A stretch of DNA of 56,863 nucleotides from Deltaproteobacteria bacterium (GTDB lineage: Bacteria > Desulfobacterota > Desulfarculia > Adiutricales > Adiutricaceae). The first letter of the stretch is position 1. Each line of letters opens with the position of its first letter. This document shows positions 45,234 through 55,730 of this stretch, piece by piece. The stretch covers positions 1-56,863 of the forward strand of contig JAISFS010000049.1 of the NCBI GenBank assembly GCA_031263485.1. Reading direction: 5' to 3'. The notes under the pieces are model-generated. The model was not told the origin of the DNA, did no database searches, and was given only the letters and a program-made list of their open reading frames with translations. Made by a program: the position numbers and the translations under genes.

Positions 45234-47176
45234 TCAATCATCGGCTTCAGGACCTTCCGGCGCGGGGATCGTGATCGCCCCGACCTCTGGCACCGTCTCG
45301 CTTTCGAGCTTCCATTCGACCGATTTGAATCGCACAAGCACGGTAGAGGTGCCGTAGACGACGACTGCAACGGCAAGGATGGGTTTCCGTGAAACAAAAA
45401 GTTGCTTGGCGTAATTCTTGTTTCGCATCTGATTGAAAGAAACTTCGGCCACGCCTTCAAGGACCCGTTTCAGCCGCTCGGATATCCAGCCTTGCTCGAT
45501 GGTCCCGGTAACGCTGGCTGGCAACCGGACATCTTTGCCCCCTTCGGTTTCTCTGGCTTTGCCTGTCGGAGCGAAGTCGCTCTCGGAAGAAGTGACGACC
45601 GGCTTTTCCAGCGAAACCTTTCTTGATACGTATTTCAGCTCCATGACGATGTAACCGTCATCGGAAGCCTCGAATACGAGATCCGATTTGCCAACATCAG
45701 AAAAGAGTTGCGACAATACCTTGAAAATATTGCCATCAAAAATTGCGCCCCCGAATCTCAGAATGATTAGCAGAATAATATGATAGTAACGCTCTCCGCC
45801 GCCAGACAGCAAGTCTTTCGAAATACCAGAGAAGATTGAGCTTAGACACATTTCTGAACCCAAGGCGTCGCGGGACCATAACGACGACAAAAGGATGCTT
45901 TTCATGTCCGTTAACGACTGTTGCGGTTCTTTTGCTAAGGATTCTGCATCAAGTTTTAAGGCAAATTTTCTGAATTTTCCGAAAAGATCCTTATTTATGG
46001 CATTTCTAATCTCTTTATTAGGAATTTTTAATTGGTAGATCTCGGTATCTCCCTTTTCTCTTACGCGTTTAACAGTCAAATATCCTGTCTGTAAAAGGAA
46101 TGCCTCGTCAAATATATTTTCAGTGTCCATGATTTCTATTGGGTCTTCTAAGGAAATATTTTTCCCGAATAACGTGAAAAAGTTTCCGCTTTTCGACTCC
46201 AACATGGTGGAAAGCAAGGAAGCCCCTGACTTATACCAATAGTCTCCGAACTTCTGTCGTGCGAGAAAGCACTTGATCGCGTACGGATTGAATACTCTGT
46301 TTTTTCCGTCCCAGCTGTATCCATCGTACCACTTGGCGATCTTACCCATAAGATCTTCAACAGAAGACCCTTGTGGCAACCTGCCGCTACCTATCTGGAA
46401 TGAAAGGGTTTCACGCAACTGCTTGTCGTAACACAACTCTATTTCTTTTTTTGTGAAGCCACAAATCGTGGAAAACCAGGGTTCAAATGTGATATCGATG
46501 ACATTGTTCAATGCAGAGTCAAGAGACAGTTGATGGAATTTAAAAATGCCGGTAATGAACATGAAGCGCAATAAATTTATACATCCTTTGATGGAAGAAT
46601 AAAAAGACTGAGGCTCCTCTGTATGGCTTTGAGTTTCGCCTGATCCCCCATATTCCGTATCAGCGGAAAATCGTATTCGTCTATAAGGAGCACGATTTTC
46701 CCTAAGCCTGAAGGACTAGGTTTTTCATCGTTTTCATGATGAATCTCATATTCCTCATAAATATTGATAATCAAATCGCCAATAGCCGTAGCGAGGTCAT
46801 GTTGATGAATTTTGACATTATGCCTATTCGCAATTACCTCTAGCCTGCCTATCATAGCCTTTTCAAAATATTCCGGATCAGAGCTCACGTTGTTGATGTT
46901 GAGCCGAATCACGGGAAGAGGCTCCCAGATGAAATTGGGATACTGCTTCTCAATGTTTAATCCACCGAAAAGCTCCCTTCTCCCCTCGAATACTTGCTGC
47001 ATCGTGTCAAGCAAAAGGCTTTTGCCGAATCTCCTCGGCCTCGCAAGGAAATAGGGGCCGCGCGACTGTATCAAATCGGCGATTTTTCCGGTCTTGTCAA
47101 CATAGACACCGCCTAACTCAATCAACGCGGAAAACGACTCTTCAAAGTCCGGGCGTAATTTGTGATTATCATCCAT
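45234..47176 (-). pseudogene. Second AAA-ATPase_like / PD-(D/E)XK gene, broken by one frameshift
   Basis: The N-terminal part (MDDNHKLRPDFEESFSALIE, then Walker A ARPRRFGKSLLL and Walker B IVLLIDEYDFPLI) stops just after QRSLSLF. Adding one T to the T5 run in the coding strand (46601-46605) restores QRSLSLFYSSIKG, which joins the 445-codon downstream frame with MFITGIFKF, WYDGYSWDG and, near the C-terminus, SDLVFEA followed by VMELKY. Both domains of the family are otherwise complete. A single-base change in a homopolymer could be a recent mutation, phase variation or a sequencing error. GC content is low, as in the intact relative at 18552-20582. The start at 47176 is preferred over 47206. 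Confidence 0.85.
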
Positions 47177-48846
47177 AGCCTTGAACCTTTTCGTATCAGC
47201 AACCATCCGGCCGACGGCAGGAACCTATGCAATGAATCAAAGACGGAACCGAAATGAGTTGGTGAGGCTGCCTGTGGTGCCGGGGTAACCCCTTGTCTGT
47301 ATCCTCATGGGCTATAATGAAGAGGCAAAACAATGTGCCAGTTATCGGTGATTGACTGCCCGGCATCCCTGTTTCGATCATCGATTTCACATCCTGCTCT
47401 TCATCGAGAATCCATCACCGACTTATACGGCGGAGTCATCTATGACGAAACCGTAATAAGTCGGAAAGGCAATCCGGGGCAGGCAGGCCACCAGAGCATT
47501 GGTAACAGGGAGGATGAAGAGAAGGCTTAGGGTACCGGAAATAGGGACATGTCTGCCAAGACGCCGTGTTAGGACAGCCTTTGCCCTGTCCGGCTCTTCA
47601 ACATGAATATTTCGCCGACTTATTACGGTGGCGTCATCTATGTCGAACTCGCGGAAAATCGGGCACGGGCAAGACCTAATCAACCCAACATACCGACCTC
47701 CTGAGGACAAGCGAGTACTGGCTCAGCCTGTCCTATATCCGTCCAGGTGAAGCGGAATAAAATGCAAAACGGCATACCAGCTACAAGATACAAGTTTGAA
47801 TCAGGCTTTGTCGACCTCTCGAGGCCCTGAGAGCTTGAGCATTCCACGGCTCGATTTCAACATCACCGATGAGACTGACAACGATAGCTGGCCGAAAAAA
47901 CACGATGGTCAGCAGACTAAACCCTCACCGCCCGGACTTGGTTCGGACATCTGCCCGATGCTCCGCGGCACCGCAGAAAAGGGCTCCCTTGAGGCATCAG
48001 TGAATCCTGAACTCAACCATCAAGTCGCATATTCGTATTGCCGAGCGCAATCGGAAAAGTCAGGACCACATGCGGGACATGCCGCCGTTCTCCATATGGA
48101 ACATCGAAAGCGTCAGCGTATGCCGGAACAATAACTGGCTCAACCTGGCATCGCGGCTCCAACGTTCCGCAATCGACCTTCACGGCTACCTATGAATAAT
48201 CGCAGACATTGCTTCAAGGGCCGGTTTCAGGACGGTGTTTGCGATCCTCAGCGGTTAGCCTGCCAATGTCAACAACTTATCATGAATCGTTTTCTTGGGC
48301 GTCATAGCCTTATGCCACCGTCATATTGAGATGGCTTAACAAGGTTTCGCGCACCGGGGCGTCGATGATCGTCATGATCGTGTCGGAGAGGCGGCATCTG
48401 GCAAGTTGCCGATATCATTGATATAAATTCCAGAGAAACTGTCGTTTTCTGCCTGAAGCCGTTGACGTCGGTTAGCGTGCAGACCAAGCCTTTTCCGCGC
48501 CTTGGGGCAAGGCGAAAGGGAGGACGAGGAGCGCAGAAACGATCAGCAACATGCCGGGGCGACCGATCGGCCCGAGAGCTATCGAAAACCTTCGCGCGAA
48601 CGGCCCGCTGAAAGCGCTTTCCTCCGACCGATCCGCGGACATCGTCCCCCCCCCCGGCGCACGCCTCCATGGGCAAAGCGGGGCTTCCAAGCGTGTCCTT
48701 GGAAAAGCCCCGGAGGCGCAAGGCCAACGGGGCTTTTCGGTTTCAGGGGTTTCCGGCAGCCAGACCCCGCCGACCAGCGCCTCGGCAGAGTACCGGGGAA
48801 CGGCGGGAACCGTCTTCGGTTCCTCGGTCGGGTCCCGTCGATCCTA
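47177..48846. other. Gene-free stretch with decayed sequence
   Basis: No supported gene in 1.7 kb. It contains an imperfect direct repeat (47418-47660). A minus frame at 48472-48690 encodes one possible membrane segment (LLIVSALLVLPFALPQG) and then stops; it may be the start of a lost exported protein. Confidence 0.45.
47418..47660. repeat. Imperfect direct repeat, period about 197 bp
   Basis: CCGACTTATACGGCGGAGTC (47418) recurs as CCGACTTATTACGGTGGCGT (47615), both followed by CATCTATG. The conceptual products of both units share PITGT/PISGT and TGTLFCLF-like strings on the minus strand, suggesting a duplicated coding remnant. Confidence 0.45.
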
Positions 48847-51585
48847 CTAGCGGGCCTCGCGGAGGATCTTGGCCGCAGGGGACGACCCCGGCACGATGCG
48901 CATCTGCTGTGTCTGATCTGCGGGGAGCATGTTTTTGAGGAACATCGTCCGCCCTGCGGTGTCCAGGGGCTGGGGCTTCCTGGCCTGGACGGCCCTCACG
49001 ACCGGGGCGGCGGACGCGGCATCCGGGGTTGCCTGGCCGCCCGCGGCGACCATGGCTATCTGGCCCACCAGCGGGTTCGCGGGAGGCGCCGGGGCGCCGG
49101 CGGGAGGCGCGGGCGGGCGGGCCTGAGCGGCGTCATGGCCGTTGCCGCCGCCGGCGGGCGCGGAGGCGGCGGGCGTCTGGCCGCCGGCGCCAGCCGCGGC
49201 GGCTCGCTTGGAGGCGAGCCTGGACAGGGCGGAAGGCTTGGTGCCCTGCGCGATGTTTCCGGCGGTCGCCCCCCCCCGGGGCGCGGAGGCGATGGGCCTG
49301 GAGCCCTGCGGGAAGGACCCGGCGGAACCGATGGTGGACGTGAGCTGGTTCACGTAGGTGCGCTCCAGCTCGATGCGGTTCTGCATCATCTCCGAGAGGC
49401 GGTTGCCGGACTCGTTCAGCCTCAGGACCAGGGTGTTTATGATCTGCTTCGCGATGTCGGGGAAGTTGTCCAGCACCTCGCCCAGCTTGTCGCCGGGGAA
49501 CACCTTCACGATGCTCCTTCCGTGGCTCTTGATGGTGGCGCTCCTGCGGGAGCCCTGGAGCGAGCTCATCTCCCCGAAGTAGGTGTTGGTCTGGGAGATC
49601 TCGGCTATGAGGTTCTGGCCCTTGTAGACCTCCAGGCAACCCTGGATGAGCTTATAGAAGGCCGTGTCGGTGTTGCCTTCCTTGATGATGATGTCCCCGT
49701 TCTCGAAGATCTGCTCGTCGGGGTTCAGCAGGTAGTGCGGCAGGCTCTCGCGCTGGACGACCGTCTTCTCCAGGACCTGGGCCAGGGTGGTGACGCCCTG
49801 CTGGGCCTTGAGGAGCCCGTCCTGCCGCAGGGTGGCCATGCCCTCCTTGAGCGCTATCTTCCTCAGGTGCGCCTCGTTAACCTTGGAGGCTATGGCGTCC
49901 GCCAGGGTCTGGGTGTTCTCCATGACCTCGAAGACGCCAAGGCGGCCCTTGTAGCCGGTCCCCTTGCAGGTCGGGCAGCCGCGCCCCTCGTAGAGCTGCA
50001 CCGTCGAGATCTCGTTGGGGTCGAAGCCCGCCTCGATGAGCTTGTTGGCGGGCATCTTGGGGATGGGCTGGCGGCAGTTGGCGCAGACCCTCCTGAGGAG
50101 CCTCTGGGCCGAGCAGACGATGAGCGCCGCCGCCACGTTGAAGGGGGCCACTCCCATGTCGACCAGTCGGGTCACGGTGGAAGGCGCGTCGTTGGTGTGA
50201 AGCGTGGAGAGGACCAAGTGGCCCGTCATGGCCGCCTCGACGGCGATCTCGCCCGTCTCGATGTCCCGGATCTCGCCTATCATGCAGATGTCGGGGTCCT
50301 GGCGGAGGAAGGCCTTGAGGGCCTTCGCGAAGGTCATCCCCACCTCCTTGACCACGTTCACCTGGTTGACGCCGGGGAAGTTGAACTCCACGGGGTCCTC
50401 GGCCGTCAGGATCTTCACGTCCTCCGTGTTGCGGAGGTTAAGGGTCGAGTACAGCGTGACGGTCTTCCCGGATCCGGTGGGACCCGTGACCAGGAGGAGC
50501 CCGTTGGGCCGGTAGGCCGCGCCCATGAACTGGTCCAGGTTCTTCTGGGTGAAGCCCAGCTTGGTCATGTCGACGTTCAGGCCGGACTTGTCCAGGATAC
50601 GGAGGACCACGGACTCCCCGAAGAGGGTGGGGAGCGAGGAGACCCGGAAGTCGATCTCCTTGTTCTTGCCGATGCGCAGCTTGATGCGTCCGTCCTGGGG
50701 CACCCGGCGCTCGGTGATGTCCAGGCTGCTCATGATCTTGAGCCTGGCGATGAGCGCGTTACGGATCTCCAGGGGGAGCCTGGTGTGCTTGTAGAGCGAG
50801 CCGTCCATGCGGTAGCGCACGTAGAACTGCTTCTCGAAGGGCTCGATGTGGATATCGGACACGCCGCTCTGCACCGCCTGGATGAGGATCTGGTTGGCCA
50901 GGTTGATGATGGCGCTGTTCTCGGCCGAGTAGGTGTCGGTCTTCTCCTCTTCCTTGGCCTGGGCATCCCCGAAGGAGAAGTCATCCAGCGCCTCGGAAAT
51001 GAGGTTGCCCAGGCTGTCCATGGGGACGATGGAGTCGTCCGTCACCGCCTTGGGGTCCAGCGGCGCGAAGAACGCGGCCTCCTCCTCGGCGGAGATCTTG
51101 TAGTGGACCTTGAAGGCGGCGACAAGATCCTTCTCGCTCACCACCACCGGCACGACCTGGAGCTTGGTGAGGGCCGTGAGCTCCTCCACAACCTTGTTGT
51201 TGGTGGGCTCGAGCATGGCCATCATCACCTTGTTGTCCTTCATCTGGTAGGGGATGACCATGAACTTCTTGGCGACGTCGTAGGGCACGAGCTTCAGGAC
51301 GTCCGCGCCGATCTCCCTGTCGGTCAGGTTGACCATCGGGTAGCTGTACTGGCGCGAGAGCACGCTGGGGATCGTGTTGGCCTCCACGTATCCCTTGCGC
51401 AGGAGGAACCGCGACAGGAAGTCCTTGGAGTGCTGGCGGAGCCACTTGGAGGCCTCCTCGAGCTGGCCGCGGGTGATGTGGCCGGCCTTGAAAAGGTACT
51501 CTCCCAGGATCAGCTTGTAGTTGTCGGCATTCTGGTCTTTGACGGTGCCGGAAAGCGTGGAGCGCCGTCTTGAGATCTCCGCCAT
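48847..51585 (-). CDS. Type II/IV secretion-pilus assembly ATPase with a C-terminal cyclic-nucleotide-binding domain
   Basis: A 912-residue protein of the GspE/PilB family, which powers pilus or type II secretion assembly at the inner membrane. The N-terminal MshEN-type region (about 15-180, LGEYLFKAGHITRGQLEEA) can bind cyclic di-GMP in relatives. The catalytic core has Walker A GPTGSGKT (368-375), an Asp box, a Walker B and His box (LSTLHTNDAPST), and a four-Cys zinc site (CANC ... CPTC). After the core comes a cNMP-binding-like domain (about 660-780, IFENGDIIIKEGNTDTAFY ... GEMSSL) and a long Ala/Pro/Gly tail. Family members usually end after the zinc region, so the fusion is notable. ATG 51585 follows GGAGG. 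No pilin or other assembly genes lie nearby. Confidence 0.9.
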   Translation of the reverse strand: MAEISRRRSTLSGTVKDQNADNYKLILGEYLFKAGHITRGQLEEASKWLRQHSKDFLSRFLLRKGYVEANTIPSVLSRQYSYPMVNLTDREIGADVLKLVPYDVAKKFMVIPYQMKDNKVMMAMLEPTNNKVVEELTALTKLQVVPVVVSEKDLVAAFKVHYKISAEEEAAFFAPLDPKAVTDDSIVPMDSLGNLISEALDDFSFGDAQAKEEEKTDTYSAENSAIINLANQILIQAVQSGVSDIHIEPFEKQFYVRYRMDGSLYKHTRLPLEIRNALIARLKIMSSLDITERRVPQDGRIKLRIGKNKEIDFRVSSLPTLFGESVVLRILDKSGLNVDMTKLGFTQKNLDQFMGAAYRPNGLLLVTGPTGSGKTVTLYSTLNLRNTEDVKILTAEDPVEFNFPGVNQVNVVKEVGMTFAKALKAFLRQDPDICMIGEIRDIETGEIAVEAAMTGHLVLSTLHTNDAPSTVTRLVDMGVAPFNVAAALIVCSAQRLLRRVCANCRQPIPKMPANKLIEAGFDPNEISTVQLYEGRGCPTCKGTGYKGRLGVFEVMENTQTLADAIASKVNEAHLRKIALKEGMATLRQDGLLKAQQGVTTLAQVLEKTVVQRESLPHYLLNPDEQIFENGDIIIKEGNTDTAFYKLIQGCLEVYKGQNLIAEISQTNTYFGEMSSLQGSRRSATIKSHGRSIVKVFPGDKLGEVLDNFPDIAKQIINTLVLRLNESGNRLSEMMQNRIELERTYVNQLTSTIGSAGSFPQGSRPIASAPRGGATAGNIAQGTKPSALSRLASKRAAAAGAGGQTPAASAPAGGGNGHDAAQARPPAPPAGAPAPPANPLVGQIAMVAAGGQATPDAASAAPVVRAVQARKPQPLDTAGRTMFLKNMLPADQTQQMRIVPGSSPAAKILREAR

Positions 51586-53277
51586 AAATGAACCTCCAAG
51601 GGAAAGCCGTGTCCGGCGAGGGAACGCCGGGCGGGGGCCAGGGTACCCCCGCGGCCCGCTGAGGGGGCCGGAGTCAGGCGGGGCGGGAAACGGCGGTGAC
51701 CGCTCCCGCAGGGCGCGGGTCCCAAAGGGACGGGCGCAACGGCCTGAAGGCCGGGGCGGCGGCCCTTGCGGGCCGTCAACGCCGCCAAAGGGGACGGCGG
51801 TCTCGAGGTGACGCGCGACATGCGACCGCAGCAAAGACACCGGGGGGAGGGAGAGTCCCGAAGGGGATGGCGCGGAGGCCGCCCGGAAAGCTCTATGGCC
51901 CGTTAAGTATTTTAACGGACAACCACCGGAAAACTTAAATCATCCCGAATTTGCCTCGAGGGCCGGAGAACTCCCGGGCTCCGGGCCATCCGGAGAGCCG
52001 CAGAGGCTTGGGCGGGAGGCACCGAACGCCCCGCAAGGCATCGGCAGTCCGGAGGCCGGGCACGGGCCCCTTTGGCAGGGGCGGAAGCCGTGGCCAGCGT
52101 AAGCGACACCGAAGGCATGAAAGCGAAAAGCGCGAAAATGGAGGGGATCGTCAGGGGGAATAGCCGTCTGGTCTTCGGAGGATCGCCTCGGGAGCATGTG
52201 GTCCGAGGCGAAAAAGACGGTAAGGGCCGCTGGGCCGGACTGGCCGTTCCGACACCTGTAGATCAGAGGTTACCAGAAGGGAACCCTGTAATCAACCTAA
52301 CTTTTGTAAAAAATGAGAAGATCATGGTCATGAAAAAAACCTAATTCATGCGCTTTGGATAGCTAATTTATGATATAATACCAATAACTATCTATCAAAG
52401 AGATTAGTGTAACCTGCGAAAATTACGCCCGGACGGTAAGTCGTTGATGTTGTGCAAAATAATCGGGTAAAACGGCCTCGCTGGGATTCGTATCGGGAAA
52501 CCTGCGGATTCGTATCGGGAAACCCCCGGATTCGCGCCGGGAAGCCCCAGGATTCGCGCCGAAAACCTAGTGAAAGGCGACTGCGCAACCCCTTAATTCC
52601 GGAAAACTTGCCGAAACCCCATGCCGGCTCCGAAAACCGGAAACCCGAGGTGCGGCCCATTCCGAACCGGCTAGAAACTTAAGGCCGAGTTCGGAAGCCC
52701 AGGAGCGGCCATGGCGGCCTTCAGGACGACCTGTCGGCGACGGGGCTCGGAAATCGTTGCCGCCCACAGGTAGGCCCCTTGCTAAAACGTGGCCGATGGA
52801 TCGCGAAAAAACTGGAAAATAACGGAAACGAGATCGATCGTTCGTGTTTATCACATTATCGGTGGCTTTGCCACACAAAAATTCATAAATGACTCAGCAG
52901 TGACTCAAGGCGATCTGGCCAGAAAGGCAACTATCTGGTATAATAAAAAATTAATCCCGCAAGATCCGGCACAGGTCCCCGTAAGCAACTTTGACGCGGA
53001 AGTGGCCGCCCGAGGGCATCCCCAGTACTCATCAGCTGATTCCTTGCACTTTCCGGGCCGATCCGAATCTGGAGATCCCTTCCGGGACGTTCCGCGGCGT
53101 ACCTTCCCTTCCTGGCCCTATGCCCACCTGCATCGGGGCCGCCTGACGCCGGGAATGGGTCCGGCACGCGCCGGGGAATCTCGACCAGAGTCTTCTTCTC
53201 GCCCAGCGCCAGGACCCCCAAGTCGGCGGGCTCCAGCGGGCCAAACCGGCGCGGATGCGGCGCCCCGAGGCTTGACC
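51586..53277. other. Gene-free divergent intergenic region
   Basis: About 1.7 kb without a supported gene. It holds a 7-bp inverted repeat CCGTTAA/TTAACGG (51900-51918), an AT-rich patch with TATAAT (about 52370-52380), and the 22-bp array (52484-52571). Confidence 0.5.
52484..52571. repeat. Four 22-bp tandem repeats
   Basis: Units GGATTCGTATCGGGAAACCT (plus 2 nt) at 52484, 52506, 52528 and 52550. The first pair and the second pair differ from each other mainly by TATCGG versus CGCCGG. Confidence 0.85.
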
Positions 53278-54747
53278 ATGGCCAAACCCAAGATCCGTTA
53301 CGCATGCCGCGAATGCGGCTGGCAGTCCCCGGTGTCGCTGGGACGCTGCCCCGGCTGCCAGGCCTGGAACTCATTCGAAGCCGAGGAGGAGCCCACCTCT
53401 TCCAGGTCTTCGGCCTCCGGCAAAGGCGCCAGGAAGGCCATGCGCCTGAGCGAGGTCCCCCCCGGCGAGACCGCGAGGCTCCCCACCGGCATAGGAGAGC
53501 TGGACCGGGTGCTGGGCGGCGGCCAGGTGCCCGGCGGGGTGATCCTCCTGTCCGGCGAGCCGGGCGTCGGCAAGTCCACCCTCCTCTTGCAGGTGGCCTG
53601 CAACGCGGCCGCGCGGGGCAGGAAACCCCTGTACGTGACCGGAGAGGAGTCCGCGGCGCAGCTGAGGCTCCGCGCCGAGAGGCTGGGGCTTGAGCTGGAG
53701 GGCATCTTCGTTTTGGCCGAGACAGAGATCCCCAAGGTGCTGGAGGCCGCCTCGGGCCGCTGGGATATCCTGATAGTCGACTCCGCCCAGACGATGCGGC
53801 TCCCCGATCTGGGCGGCGCCGCAGGGAGCCCCGCGCAGATCCGCGAGTCCTCCTCGGCCCTGACCCAGCTCGCCAAGGAGACGGGGACGCCGCTGTGGCT
53901 CGTGGGGCACATCACCAAGGAAGGGAGCATCGCCGGCCCCAAGCTCCTGGAACACCTGGTGGACACGGTCCTGTATTTCGAGGGGGAACGGGAGCGGCCC
54001 GTGAGGCTCCTCCGCTCCTTCAAGAACCGCTTCGGGGCTGTGAACGAGGTGGGGGTCTTCGAGATGACGGGCCGGGGCCTGGGCGAGGTCCTGAACCCCT
54101 CCGAGCTCTTCCTGGCCGAACGGCTCACGGACGCGGCGGGTTCCGCCGTGACCCCGGTCTTGGAGGGGAGAAGGCCGCTCCTGATGGAGATCCAGGCCCT
54201 GGTGAGCCCGAGCCCGCTTCCCATGCCCCGCCGCCAGACCCTGGGCGCGGATCCCTCCCGCGTGAGCCTGCTGACCGCCGTCCTGGAAAAGAAGGTGAGG
54301 CTCAAGCTCTTCGACCGGGACGTCTTCGTGAACGTCGCGGGCGGCGCGAGGATCTCGGAGCCGGCGGCGGATCTGGCGATCGCCGCGGCCATAGTGTCCA
54401 GCTGGTTCGAGGCGCCGCTCCCGCCGGATCTGGCGGTGCTGGGGGAGGTGGGCCTGGCGGGCGAGGTCAGGAGGGTCGGCCGGATGGGGGAGCGCCTGGC
54501 CGAATGCGCCAGGATGGGATTCAGGAAGGTCTGCGGCCCGGCGGCGGAGCTGGAAGGCGCGGGGGTCCGCCACGGCCTGAAGGCCATAGGCGTGAGCCGG
54601 GTGTCGGAACTCTTCGGGCCCGAGGCGGGACTCTTCGGGAAACCGCAAAGGGCCGAGGCAGGGGAAGGGAGGACAGGGCCGGAAACCGGACGCGACGCCG
54701 GCCGCCCACCCGCGCAGAGGTCCTACGGCTCCAGGCAGGGCGGCTGA
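53278..54747 (+). CDS. radA: DNA repair protein RadA (Sms)
   Basis: A 489-residue RecA-family ATPase that promotes branch migration and processing of recombination intermediates. The N-terminal four-Cys zinc finger (YACRECGW ... GRCPGCQAW) is present. Walker A is GEPGVGKST (93-101), the RadA-specific KNRFG motif is at 249-253, and the C-terminal Lon-protease-like domain (LAVLGEVGLAGEVRRVGRM) is complete. The last 40 residues are an extra polar tail. The frame extends 163 codons upstream without family features; MAKPKIRYACRECG is the family start and follows a GAGG. Confidence 0.96.
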   Translation: MAKPKIRYACRECGWQSPVSLGRCPGCQAWNSFEAEEEPTSSRSSASGKGARKAMRLSEVPPGETARLPTGIGELDRVLGGGQVPGGVILLSGEPGVGKSTLLLQVACNAAARGRKPLYVTGEESAAQLRLRAERLGLELEGIFVLAETEIPKVLEAASGRWDILIVDSAQTMRLPDLGGAAGSPAQIRESSSALTQLAKETGTPLWLVGHITKEGSIAGPKLLEHLVDTVLYFEGERERPVRLLRSFKNRFGAVNEVGVFEMTGRGLGEVLNPSELFLAERLTDAAGSAVTPVLEGRRPLLMEIQALVSPSPLPMPRRQTLGADPSRVSLLTAVLEKKVRLKLFDRDVFVNVAGGARISEPAADLAIAAAIVSSWFEAPLPPDLAVLGEVGLAGEVRRVGRMGERLAECARMGFRKVCGPAAELEGAGVRHGLKAIGVSRVSELFGPEAGLFGKPQRAEAGEGRTGPETGRDAGRPPAQRSYGSRQGG

Positions 54748-54777
54748 GATCGTCCCGACGGGAAAGCGTCTGGCGGG

Positions 54778-55368
54778 CTACTTCACGCCAAGGTGCTGCT
54801 TGATGAGAGTCCAGGCCTTGACCCGCGAGTCGCGGAAGCGCAGGAAATCCTCCTTGGCGAAGCCGTCGCAGTACGCCGTGAGCCCGTCCGCCTCCTCCAA
54901 CAGCAGGGTGATTATCTCCGCTATGCCGTTTATGAAGGCCAAATCCTCCGGCAGCACGGCGATCGTGCCGTCCCGGTAGACCGTAAGCCTGTCAAGCGCC
55001 TTCTGCAGGAACAACCTGGTCTCGCCCAGCATGGACTTGACTATCTCGGGCTCGTAGACCCCGTGGTGCAGGACGTCCGCCAGTAGCCCTATGTAGCCGT
55101 AGGCCTCCAGCACGAAGCCCGCGCTGTACGCCCCCAGGGCGCCCAGGTGTATCGCCTCCCGGGCCGCCTGGTTCTCCTCCCCGGCAGGCGGCTGCGCCGC
55201 CTGGGCCCAGGCTGGCCCGGCCGGGGCCCAGGCGGCGACCAGGGTTGCGGCCAGGGCTACAGCCGCGGCCAAGGGGACCGGGGCCAGGCGCTCGGGACGC
55301 GGGGGACACGCGGACGGAGTCGGAGGCGAAGGAGTCGTGGGGGGCGTTGCGGCCCTGGCAGGGCTCAT
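54778..55368 (-). CDS. Exported hypothetical protein, paralogue of the next upstream gene
   Basis: A 196-residue protein with a Pro/Ala-rich start, a hydrophobic signal segment (AAAVALAATLVAAWAPAG) and a likely cut after AWA. The mature part is helical with EAYGYIGLLADVL, SMLGETRLFL and ITLLLEEADGLTAYCDG. The same blocks in the same order occur in the protein at 55731-56261. The family is not recognised. A helical-bundle periplasmic protein is likely. GGAGAG precedes ATG 55368. Confidence 0.8.
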   Translation of the reverse strand: MSPARAATPPTTPSPPTPSACPPRPERLAPVPLAAAVALAATLVAAWAPAGPAWAQAAQPPAGEENQAAREAIHLGALGAYSAGFVLEAYGYIGLLADVLHHGVYEPEIVKSMLGETRLFLQKALDRLTVYRDGTIAVLPEDLAFINGIAEIITLLLEEADGLTAYCDGFAKEDFLRFRDSRVKAWTLIKQHLGVK

Positions 55369-55730
55369 CTCTCCTCCATGGCATTAGGGCCGGCGCAAAG
55401 CGCGTGAGGAGCGCTGCTCCCGCACGGCGCCTGCGCCGCATCGGTGACGCGGACAGCGGGATCGGTTCAAGCCTTCAGGCGGAAGACAGGAAAACAGGAA
55501 AACAGGAAAACAGGAAGACCGGATAAACCGGCAGAACCGGAGACCGGGCAGCCTCGGAGCGCCTCCGGATGTCGACCGCAAAGGCCTAAGGCGCACCTGC
55601 CGTCCGCGATTGCCGAAACGCGCGCAACCCGGAGCCGCGCAAAAAGGTCGCCCAGGCATCCGGAAAGCGGCCGTCCTGACGAGTACGCCCCGCCAAGGGC
55701 AACGCCCCCCCCTGCGGCTACCGGGGACGC
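55369..55730. other. Gene-free gap between the two exported paralogues
   Basis: GC-rich, with a short 8-bp repeat (55488-55519). No supported gene. Confidence 0.45.
55488..55519. repeat. Four 8-bp tandem repeats (AGGAAAAC)
   Basis: Three identical AGGAAAAC units followed by AGGAAGAC, a simple-sequence tract between the two exported genes. Confidence 0.85.

Noticed and set aside
48472-48690. Small membrane protein on the minus strand
   Set aside because: One hydrophobic segment, but it stops soon after; more likely a remnant of a lost exported protein.
48502-51573. 1023-codon plus-strand frame opposite the assembly ATPase
   Set aside because: It mirrors the well-supported minus-strand gene; its product is Gly/Arg/Leu-rich without domains, a common effect of high GC.
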